64,000 nt of DNA, from the NCBI GenBank assembly GCA_959347315.1, contig OY365810.1:15374404-15438403 (forward strand). Direction: 5' to 3'. The notes under the pieces are model-generated. The model made no database searches and was not told where the DNA came from. It was given only the letters and a program-made list of their open reading frames with translations. The translations under genes and the position numbers were made by a program. Positions 45,601-57,600 of this stretch are shown here, piece by piece (position 1 is the first letter of the stretch; the number at the start of each line of letters is the position of its first letter). This DNA comes from Bimastos eiseni. Taxonomy: Eukaryota; Annelida; Clitellata; Crassiclitellata; Lumbricidae.

Positions 45601-48600
45601 TCAGATTATCTACCATTCTGCCATCCTTAAAAGAGAATTAAACACACGACATAGTTCATTTAGATTCAACCTCTTTGTGTGATTTCCATTTTGAGTGCCC
45701 TTAACAGGATTCTTAAAAGGAGCTTTACAATTATTGTATTGCTTACAAATATTATATCTATAACTTTATATAGCACCACTTGCAGTGCAGCACCAATCAG
45801 AGGTGCTCTCAGTGCAAGAGACCCCATGAAAATAAGGCTACTTAGAGAAAATAAGGCTGTCTTTTAGCAGCGAAAGGATGAAGGGGTCCCTCAGGCTGAA
45901 GCAATGAGCGAGTCATGAGAGGAAGTTGGTTCCATAGAGTGGAGCCAACAAAAGCCAAAGCACGAGATTTGGTGATGGCAGTCAGTGGGGTACATGCATG
46001 TGTTAGAGGGAAGGTCCTGATCTCACCTACTGGTAATATAGAAAGTTTATTGGTTGGCTGCCATTGCACAATATATCATCATAACACACAGTGCGTTGAG
46101 AGATGGTAACCTCTACTAAATGAAATTGCAGTCCATGTCAATAATCCATTGGACGTAACAGATCATATTTTGAGAGGTCAGAGAGGTTGTGTTTGAGATT
46201 GACCTGTAGATGTCTGGCCACAGGGCTGTAAATCGGGGGGGGGGGGAGAAGGGAAAACTGCCCTTGGGAGGTTTGTATGCTTCACTTAGGAAAACCATAT
46301 TGCAACTTCTGTAATTGATTGCATCAAGGTTCCGAGTTGCATCAAGGATGTCATAGTCGATGTTCAGGTAAAATTCTTCAACACTCTGGAATTAACGAAC
46401 TGATGTGCGGGGGAGGAGGGGTGGATCAGCAAATCTCTTTGTTGTCTTGGCAATGTCAATGACATCTCAGACTTCCCCATGTGGACCCTCACTCGACTCA
46501 GGTAGCTGGTGGAAGAATTAAGGTGAGGAATCTAATTCCAGCGAGTTGTTGACTCGGTGGCTTCTTTTAATCCACGCACCAAAGAAAAACTTGCTAAGAG
46601 ACAACCACATCTAAGTCAACAGCAGAAGCTGAGCTTCAAGGCCACAATATATAAATCAGACACTTTTGGAGCAGAGTAGCAGGTCATGCTGTTTGGGGTA
46701 ACCTTGGAAGAAATTGAAACATTTGCCCTAAATGTTCAATAGTCCTACTCGTCAAGGAACGGTTAGTGGTGATTGGGTCTGGCGCCTTGGCGCCATGATT
46801 TTTATCACACAGCTTAGAAAAAATTGTGTTGAGGGATTGCTCGATATTCCCTATCCAAGCCTAAAGGTTTGGAGGCAATTTCCTCCCTTCTATCCCAAGA
46901 TTTATAGCCATTAGTCTGGTTGGTATACTTCATGACTCGCATCTCTTAGATCTAGGATTGTTTTGCCACGTCAGAGCACCGGGACTTCTGGCTTTCAGCT
47001 CGCTGTTAGTTTTCTTGTTCAAGACATTTGATCTGAGCATTTTACAAGTGCAGTAGTGTGCCACCAGAAGTTTTTAAGTTTTTCTCACTCTCCCCACTCG
47101 TTTGCCACTTCTGCTCCTTGCAGGCCGTCCCTGTGCTTCCCATTTCAGGCAGGGTTTGAGAATGTGTTTCCTATATTATGTTCTTTCCACTCTTGGTCCA
47201 CCAACTGCCAATTATACTTGATTCAAAAAAGGTTTCACATGCAAAATAAAATACTAGAAGTAAACATTGCTATGTCATAGTTTCTAGAGATGCTATACAT
47301 GAATTTTCATTCATATTCGCTGTCAGTGGATTTCGTACAGGACCATTTTTTTTGCTTTGGCTGTGCTAACTGCTAAGGCACTAAAATGAATGACTTCATT
47401 ACTGATTATTATTACATGTATTCCTTTATATATGTAGTGTATCATTTATTTCTTTATATAGTGCATGTTTCTACATACATTCATGCACATCTATTGTTAT
47501 TATTATGTTAATATTTTTATTTATTAATATGCCAACTGACTCAAAATGAGACAAATTTAATTGGGTGCGTTAATTGTACCTATTAGTTTTGGGTTATTAT
47601 TAGTATTGTATTATCATTATCACAATAGTAATAATAATAATAATAATAATATGATTATTATTATTATTATTATTATTATTGATGCATATGCAATACAAAA
47701 CACAGTATATGAACTACTTTACTGCTCAGTCTGTTGCAAAGCAACATGAGGACAATATTGTTGAGAAGAAGGAAATATTGAGTTTTTTGGGACATCAATG
47801 TCTGTTAGATGCGTTGGTTGCAACAAGAAGTCATATTTATTTCATGGCCGGATTCTGGTTGGATCGTTGGTGTCGCTTCTCCGTCTCATTTATATCTCCA
47901 TGGAGATTTGAGGAATTCCACACCAGCAAAGATACCGAGACATTCATCAGCCACGAAAATTAAATTTGCGCAGCATAAAACTGTCATGGCTGATCAGTAA
48001 TTTATGTAGCCTCACTACACTGCTGATGTCTATTGGCCATATAGAGGTGAAATCAAATGGGGGAGGTGGTGTAAGTACTCACATAGCAATGTGGAGCTTA
48101 AAGGCATGAATGAAAATAGGAGGAAGTGCGAATACTCATAAGAGAGTATGGAGGTTTAGAGTTTCTTTTTGTGGTTGCTGCATTGAATGTAGGGATGTTA
48201 AACGAAAACCGGAATTCCGGTTTTCGGTTTAGGAACATTCATCAGCCACGAAAATTAAATTTGCCGCAGCAAACGGTAACTGGTTTATGTCGTTTGCAAA
48301 ACGGTGTTTGATTTTTTGCCTTATTATTTATCTCACCTATCCCGGATTAACTCCCATAGGAAGGTTCTTAAGTAAGTCGGTCAACTTCAAAAGTACAGAC
48401 GCTGCTAAGCGAAATATTTCCCGTCAACGTCTTCCATCAGGGTGATTAATAGCTGCCGATTGCTAATAAATGGCCCTTTTGTCGAGCCAAGCCTAAACGT
48501 GGGAACCCTAGGGGAAGGGGAACCTGAGTAATTACTCAGACGGAAGACCTGACTTCAAAGCACGGACTTAAACACTTCGGTAGCTGCAGAGTTGTGTTAT

Positions 48601-51600
48601 ATTACAATTTACAATATTTTTATAAAAACGCCACTAAAAACCGGTAACCGGTTCAAAACCGGTAACCGGTTCAAAACCGGTAACCGGTTCAAAACCGGTA
48701 ACCGGTTCAAAACCGGTAACCGGTTCAAAACCGGTTTTTTAAAAACTGTATTACCAACCCTAATTGAATGGTCCCATTTAATCTGGCACACTGCATTATA
48801 CTAGTGTTTTATCTGGTATCTTGGTGACACCTATAGTATTCAATAGTTCAGGTTTGTGTGTCTTCTGTTGGCATGTGTACAATTTTTTCAAGAGTGTTTC
48901 CAATTAACTATCTCCTTTTTTTGTGAGGCAGCACAATTATATGCAGGCATATAATGCTATGTGTGTATGTATAATTCTATGTAAGTATGTATAATGCTAT
49001 GTAAGTATGTATAATGCTATGTATGTATGTATAATGCTATGTATGTATGTATAATGCTATGTATGTATGTATGTATAATGCTATGTATGTATGTATAATG
49101 CTATGTATGTTTGTATAATTCTATGTATTTATGAATGTATGTATGTGCATTCGTGCATACTGTTCTTGTACAGCGATTTGTCAAAAGGAAATTATGCCAA
49201 AACATTTTTATAGGTATTATTGATATTAGGATTTGATGATTTCACATACAGAAAGGTTATCCTTATTACGTTACGGTCGTGTCTTAATGTTGGTAAATAA
49301 ATTACTGAAAACTATATATGCTGTTTTGATTTGCAAACTTGTCTTGCCTGTCAAGAAATATTTTGATTTGATATTACTATTAGTTAAGTATAGGTAAGAT
49401 GACGATTTCTGTTATTTTTGAATGACTATAGCTAAGTGCTTTTTTCAACCAGAACGGTCATCACTTGTGTGTTATTTTCAATTCCATGCATAACAGAGGT
49501 GGCCCTAACTAGCGGGTTCATTTGGTCTCGTATTGGGTCTCCCAGGCAACCAACAACCAATGAAAATTTTACGTACTTGTGTTTGAATTTTTCGGATTGC
49601 TGAATGAACTACTATTGATTGATTGATGTATGTTTGATATATAAACTGTATAAGCATGTATGTATGTGTGTATGTTTATATGTGTGTAGGCTTGCATGCA
49701 TTTGTGTGTATTATGGCACATTTTGTACCTCTGTAAAGAGCTGGATGAAAGGGATGAAGCTGCAAGCTTCTGGCATTACATGATACAATTGTCAGTGTAT
49801 ATATATATATATATATATTATATATATTATATTATATATATATATATTATTTATATATATATATATCCATGCTTTGCTGCAAGGTTGGCAGATGTTATAT
49901 GGTGTGATGCTGTGATATTCTGCATAACAGAAGTCTAACAATACAGGGCATACTGTGATGAGATGATTCTTGCTAGCGTCATGACATACACACACGACAT
50001 ACCAACATTTTCAGAGACTCAGTGGGACTATTATTTCAACTAGAGGCAATTCAATTTTTATTGAATTACTGTTAAAACAGGCAATGCATCTCCATTTCTG
50101 GTCAACCACTGTATATATGAACATTGAAGGCAATTAAGTTACTTGTACTACGCTCCATCCAAGGTCTAGAACATTTACACTGTTTATACTGGAGACAGAA
50201 ATTCATATATATATACGTATGTATGTATATATATATATTTATTTATATATGTATATATATATATATATTGAAACATGATGGAGCAAATTGCATGATCTTA
50301 TTGAGCACACATCTTATTAGCCTGTTAGTTAGTTGCCCACCCTTTTTCAGCTGCTTTTAGGGAATGAAAGTCTGAGTTTAACTAGAGAGGCTACGGGTAT
50401 GGGGTATCTATCAAGGTATCCACTGCATTGAGTCGTTCGAGATCTATCTGTTCTTGAAGCAAAAGTGTTACCAATACCAATTAGCAATGCCCCATTTTGT
50501 GAGGAAACACAATTTTTATCTTGACATTCACAGCTGCTAGCCAAGATTTTTAGGCATGTTTGTTTAGAAACAAATTTTTAGTTAACTAAGAAGTCTTTTT
50601 TACCCTCCTTTCTTTAACTTTGCTTGTGTAAAGTTTGTAATGGACGGATTGTCGGATTGTCAGAGTTCTTTCAACTCTTTTTTCGGTATGTTCCCGTCGA
50701 CCTACCGAGCTGAAATTTTACGCACATTTCACACTTGCATGACAAAACAATGTATCAAACTTTTACGGACATGACTTAAAACTTGAGTATAAATGACGAA
50801 AATCCCCAAAATTAAATATCTTTTAACCACTCGAGTGAATCCTCCTTGACAAGTTCCATTCAGACAAGTTTACATCATAAATGAAATGGATCAATTGTGC
50901 CATCTACCAGAAACTTACCAAAAATCAATAAAAGAGGGTCCCGAAAAACCCATGTTTTTACTTTCACTTGTTATTATATGCTGTTGACTTCATTGGAGGT
51001 CACAGGGTTAAGATTGCTGTGGAGCCTGAGCATAAGAAGGTGGCAATGCCTTTCGCTAAGGTTGAGTATTTGAGATTGGCAGTTCTTCACAGTGTATCGC
51101 TGTTAGCAGTTCATCACTGTCTGCACTGCTGCATTTAGAAAACAATTGTTTGCCACTTTGGTTGATTAGTATGTTTGGTTTGTTTAGTTGGCTATTTCTT
51201 TGTGATTTATGTAATGCCTTCTATGAAGATCTTCATGGCAAATGAAGAATGCCTTCTGGAGATGTCCAATTGTCCATCTGCATTTGTGTTCTGATTCTAG
51301 TAATGGCCAGGCCAATAAAACCCATTAATGCTTAGCGTCCTTTTTTAAGGACACCACACTTTTCACATCATTAGAATGGAATTTACCTGTGACCTGTAAC
51401 GCATAGCATCCTTTTTAAAGGACACATTTATTTTTCAGTTTTGTTCACGAAAATGTTTTGTCGAGCACTTGATCTTGTATTTTTTAGTCTGAAGACATAT
51501 GATAATAAATAGCACTGTAGAAAAATTCATGCATTAATGGGCTAATATTGTTTAAAAGAACCATAAATTTTGAATAATAGATGATATGCTGAATGTTGTC

Positions 51601-54600
51601 TTAGGCAACAGTTGTATCTGAGTAAAATTGGTTATTAGTAATAGACTTACATTTGGTACTCTGCAATTTATGCTAAGTTAATATTAAATGCAGTGACTAG
51701 TATATGAAAGGTTATGCTACGGTTAAGATAAATCAGTGCACTTAAGTGTTAGAAAGTAGTCAAAGCCAAATTTGAGTTAATTTTGAAGATACCGTCTTCC
51801 AAGAGTTTCTCATTTACGATATGAGAGCTGGTAACAAATGAGCCACTGCCGTCTTTCTCTGAATAGTACACAACTTAGCACAACTCTTTACAAACACATA
51901 AAACAAACATAGTTAGTTTCCGCTAATACTTTTGTATTTTTAGCTCACATCCTTCCGTCCTTCTATCCACTTGTACAGACGGATCTCTATCCTTTTTTTC
52001 AGGTCTTTGGGAACGATGGCTAGCTCTGTGTGGAGGATGGCTTGTTCTGTGTTGAGGAGAGACCAAGTGGGCTTTCCAGCTTTCACTCCAGCAGCAGCTC
52101 ATTAACAGCTGTGGCTTTGTGCACCCACCGCCTATCTGTTCTGTTCATCAGCGTGTTAGTCTGTTTGTCTGTGTCAGTTTGTGTTTCTGGAGCTTTCCAT
52201 TTCTTGGTTATTTACTGCTGAGGATAGACCTCGTTGTTCGGCTTTATCTATCATCTGGATCTGTGCCACTGGACGCCAGTTTGATGTCAAACGGAGCATT
52301 TATTTTGATCTCCGTCATGATTATTTATCCCTGGATGAAAGGGTTGCATCAGCCACCAGTGACTCTGCTGCTAGTCCAGTGCTGCCCTACTCCTTGGTAT
52401 ACGCCCACCTCAGTGCATTGGGGATCATTCAAGTATCCTTGGGCACATCAAATGCAGTTACTGACCAGAGTTAATGGGACTGGGGTGTCCTGGCTTCACT
52501 CAGTTACAACTGTAATTCATTTGTGACTATTATTGACAATTTTGTCATGTTACTATAATATGTGCAATTTTGTCATGTAACTTTGTCATGTAATTGATTT
52601 TTGAGATATCTAACAATTATATGCTATTGTAGTTTAGCCTAGGTGATTGTAATGAAACTTATGTTATTGTATTTGACATTGTATAATTGTAATGGAAATA
52701 ATGTAATTGAAATTATGCAATTGTATTTTAGATTTTGTAATTGTAATTTTGTAATTTTAATTGAGATTATGTAGTTCTAAATGAAATTATTTTTTGATTG
52801 CGATTGCTAAAGTCAGTGATCATTTGGTCTTGTTACTCACTCAAGTCAAGTCATTAAAAGTTATCTATGTGCAACCAAACTCTTGAGACATGCCAGATAT
52901 ATGCAAGGTGAATCCGTGGTCCTGATGTACAAATCAGAATGCTGGTCAATGCAAAGGCAAGATTGATAAACTGTCACAGAAAAAAATGAGTTTGTTACTG
53001 CAAAATTGCAGGGATTGAAATGCTAAAGAAAATTATAAATGATGAGTTTTTGATGACGGAAGTGTATAGTTAAGGGTCCAAAGAAATCTGCTAGTGGACA
53101 AAGTCGAAGCAAAGACTTCTATGGCTTGGATAAGTAAAGAAATGCCAGCTGATAAATTCCATCCAGTGCACAATGTGCAAGATTCCACGAGAAGAGAATC
53201 AAAGGCAGACAAAGAGTGCACTGGACAGACAATAAAAATGCAAACATTACGAGACTTGGACTGTCAATGAGAGGAGCATTGGCCTTGACAAATAAATGAG
53301 GAGTGAAAGTCATTTATTCGTACCCGTCGCCGCCAAATGGCCATTATCAGCAACTGAGGATGGTGATGGCGAATCCAGGGTTAGTGCAACCGATGGTGTT
53401 CCAATCATAGGAGTTCCTGATAGAAACTGGACTCGTGCAATCATCGCATTGCAAACAGATGCCATCTGATCTCATATCAGCCGTCAGAGGCTGTCTGCCA
53501 ATGACGGTCTGTTGCTGTTCTAACCCAGCTTTCTTCAATAGTGCAGACATATCGAAGTGTAGCAAATCAGGAGGAATACTGCAATCTCTGAAATGCAGAA
53601 TTCTACTGCAATGAGTCCGACAGATTCTCAATTTGTTAGTGAAAGAACTGACAAAGAGTATCCAGTGCAGAAATATTTGATGCCCTTCAGTTTTGCGGAT
53701 GCCTTAGCTGGTGCAGCATAGTCAGAGAAAAAGGACTCATTACTGGCTTTGATGGATTTACAGTTCAAGGATATCTTTTGGCAACAAAGGCTGTTGTTGT
53801 CGGCAGGAAATTATTTTGAACAGTTCTAACTCTTCCTATGGCGTAATGCAATTCTTTTCTGTACCGGTTTTGAGAGAAGTACTGACTCAATACGTTAATT
53901 AATATATGGCCAATGAGAGTGACTTGATTGACAGTCCATGCAATAGACCAAGGACGACTAAGACCTACTTGCATAGACTTTGCATCTAACGTAGCTTAAC
54001 ATAGCTTTTTATTGTTCCCAGAATACAACAGCACATGATCATATTTCATATTAGTAAAAATGATGGGCTACAAAAGGGGGACCTGAAGGGACCAAGGTCC
54101 TGCTACTAAAGAAGAAATCAATTCCATTTCTATTCCAGCATCTTTGATCTGGGTTAAGAGAATTTTCTTCCCAGTAGACAGGATTTTTGGTCAGAGCAAT
54201 TGGGGTCAAAGTTAGATAAGGTTTGAGAGTATAAGTTTTATTGAATGCTACAGGCGCTTGGATGACATTGATTGACATTGGTTTAATTAACAGATTTGCT
54301 TCTTCTCTATGAAAAAATAGATATGCAGACTATAAGTGCTGGAGAACAGTCCAAACAAAATATTTATGAACTTACGAATCACTAAAAAGTAACATTGACG
54401 TATTTCAAAAGTAGCCAGTCGTCATTGAATTGAATTTCTGATAATGTAATTGACCCGAGCCTGGTGCTCTCTGATATGCCGTACTAGGCCCTGGTAAATG
54501 TAGGTTTCCACATGTACCAATGTAATTATGGCATCTGGAAAGTATTAGTGGAAATGGTCTGACCTTGAAACACTGGATCTGTGGTTTCTAAAGTTCTGTA

Positions 54601-57600
54601 TCGATAGTCCGAAGATTTGACAGTCCGAAGGTTCGATAATCCGAAGAAAATTTTCTAGTCCGAAGATTTTCGTACTATCGAACCTTCAGACTATCGAACC
54701 TTCGTACTATCGAACTTTTGGACTATCGAACCTTCGGACTAAGGAACCTTCGGACTACCGAACCTTCGGGCTATTGAACCTTCGGACTACCGAACCTTCG
54801 GACTACCGAACCTTCGGACTACCGAACCTTCGGACTATCGAATGGTCCCCATTTCTAATGTGTAGTAACTTTACCCAGAATGAATGCAATTTGTGGTGCA
54901 CTCGCACAATCCATCGACAAGCAGGCCATAAATGAGCATACTCCAACATCCTTTGAAGCAATCGATTTTTCCTATTCAAAATGAGTACAATCAAATGGCA
55001 GCAGATCAACCATTGTTGGGTAAATTCCTTATGCCAGTCCTTTGTTTGGTATTGAACAAAGATCTTCATTGTCCTTGGTCATTTGTCAAGTCCGATGGCG
55101 CTCTTAATGTTAATCCAAGTCTCGTTATGTCCTCATTTATATTGTCTGTCTAGTGTAGCCTTGGTCTGCCTTTGTTTTTCTTTCCTTACAATCTTGCATG
55201 TGGTGCCCACATTCTTGCTGCTTGTTGGGTCATGTTTGCAAGTAATTGATTTCAACTCGTAATTCAGGTTTTTAGAAATAAATTATTATTTTGCTTAACA
55301 TCATGTGAGATATTTTATTTTATTTTGTTATTGAAATCATTGTTAGGTGACTTCCAATTTCATGAGACTAAATCATAAAATTTTGTCTTGAGTTACCTGA
55401 GATGCTTCCTTGGAACGTTCTGTTTCTAATTATTCCCGAATATGTCTACACATTGGAAGAGGACAAGTTGCTAATAAAAGGAGTTGATTTTTGTTCAAAA
55501 TATGTTAAGTATCACAGGAAGATAGAAAATAGGGGTTTGAATACATGTAGTTCTAGTCATCATCAGGTCAAATTGAGTGACTTTTAGTAGCTATCCCCAG
55601 AAATGTATCCGAACCTTTACTTGCTGCCAAATTTCACGGTATAGCCTACGGGTAATTGTATTTCGACATCATTGTCATGTCTATCTTCAGTGTTTTTAAA
55701 TAATTAAAATTTATGACTGAAAAAGAACTATTTGCATGTCACTAAAACTGTAAAAGTTCACATTTATTGTATAAGGGCTTGTACGTCACCTTTTGAAATG
55801 CTTGAAAGGATAGTTTTGAGTTGGTTTTCACACAAAAGTGCACACTTTAAGGTCATTTATACAGAATGCTACTGAGTTATGCGTGGGCTGCATATTGCAT
55901 AATGTTTAGAGTCAACAGTGGTATTATTAGAAAGAAAAGTGGGTTGACATTTCCTGCTGTTTTAAGTTTTTAGCTTTCTGATTTTCTATTAAATCTTTAA
56001 TATTTCTGCTCAGATTAATTTTATTTTTAGAAGTTTTCCACCTTGTTCAGAAAAAAGTTGATTTTCTTTGTCTATGTCGTTGAGAGCTTTGTGGGTGTTA
56101 TTTTTTACAGTGTCGACTCGAGCGTCATCATTATCGTTTACGTCTACGCTTTCAACATCCAATTTTTCCAAAGAAAAAATTTTGAAACAATGCTATTCAA
56201 GACCAAGTCCAACCATTCGTTCCCGGATAAATTTCTAAATGTGGCCTCTTCTGAGAATGACTTTGTGCCAAAGGCTTTGTCTATTAACTGCTTTATCAGA
56301 GTAGCACACACGTTTTCTCTCAAGGCTGACACCAGAATCAATATCTTTGACAAAGTCACGTATTTTGGCTTCATTCTTCAGCCAACCTTAAAGCATTGAT
56401 TCGTTAATTAACCCTAAGATCTTTAAAGACTGGCCTCAGTTTCTCTCCATGCATGTCATCTATTTCAGCTAGTTTGCTTGCACAGAGTTGGAACATTTAA
56501 TTCATTCATTCATTTCCGAAATTTCATATCGCCCTTTTTCCAACATCTTTTTGCTCATAAGTGCATACACACGCCTCGATGGCGCAATTGCAGTTGTACT
56601 GCAGAGCAATGGTGCGCAAAGGACTTGCTCAATGTCCCTACACAGTGACTGACGCCCCGGACGAGGCTCGAACCCGCGCGCTCAGCACACACTGAACGTT
56701 ACGGGCTGACCGCTCTAACCAATCGGCCACTGTGCCACATTCGTGTTCACATTACCATAAAATTAGGCCTTTGCTACAAGTATGAAAATTATAAGTATTG
56801 AATGTAGAGATGAATGGTTACATGAAAGTGTGCACATATATATGGGGTTTTGTTCAATAGTCCAAAGGTTCGATAGTCCAAAGGTTCGATAGTCCGAAGG
56901 TTCGATAGTCCGAAGGTTCGATAGTCCGAAGGTTCGATAGTCCGAAGGTTCGATAGTCCGAGGGTTCGATAGTGTGAAGGTTCGATAGTTCGAAGATTAG
57001 TGTGAGCTCGAGAGTGCCTGGGGTTCGATAGTCCGAACCGAAGGTTCGATAGTCCGAACCGAAGGTTCGATAGTCCGAAGGTTCGATAGTTCGAAGGTTC
57101 GATAGTCCGAAGGTTCGATAGTCCAAAGGTTCGATAGTCCGAAGGTTCGATAGTCCGAAGGTTCGATAGTCCGAAGGTTCGATAGGCCGAGGGTTCGATA
57201 GTGTGAAAGTTCGATAGTTCGAAGATTAGTGTGAGCTCGAGAGTGCCTGGGGTTCGATAGTCCGAACCGAAGGTTCAATAGTCCAAAGGTTCGATAGTCC
57301 GAAGGTTCGGTAGTCCGAAGATTCGATAATCTGAAGAAATTTTCTAGTCCGAAGGTTTGATAGTCTGAAAATTCTATGATCCGACATTGATCGGAAATTC
57401 ATTCCTTCAGTTGCTACTACGAGAATTTGTATGGTGCCTCTCCAAACACTATAATAATTATCGATGAAAGTAAAGCTTGTTGAAATAGAAGTTGGAGTAA
57501 TGAATGATAATTTTCCTACTTTGAGTGATGAATTCACACTTCACACTTGCAAAAGTAGAAATTGGATTGATGAAAGGAGCCAGGCTACAATGGAAGCTGG

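Noticed and set aside
48592..48804. FKTGNR repeat frame
   Set aside because: Translation of the 18-bp AACCGGTT array inside the hAT-like element.
56854..57537. Frames rich in IEPSDYRTFGLSNLRT
   Set aside because: Translations of the 16-bp foldback repeats.
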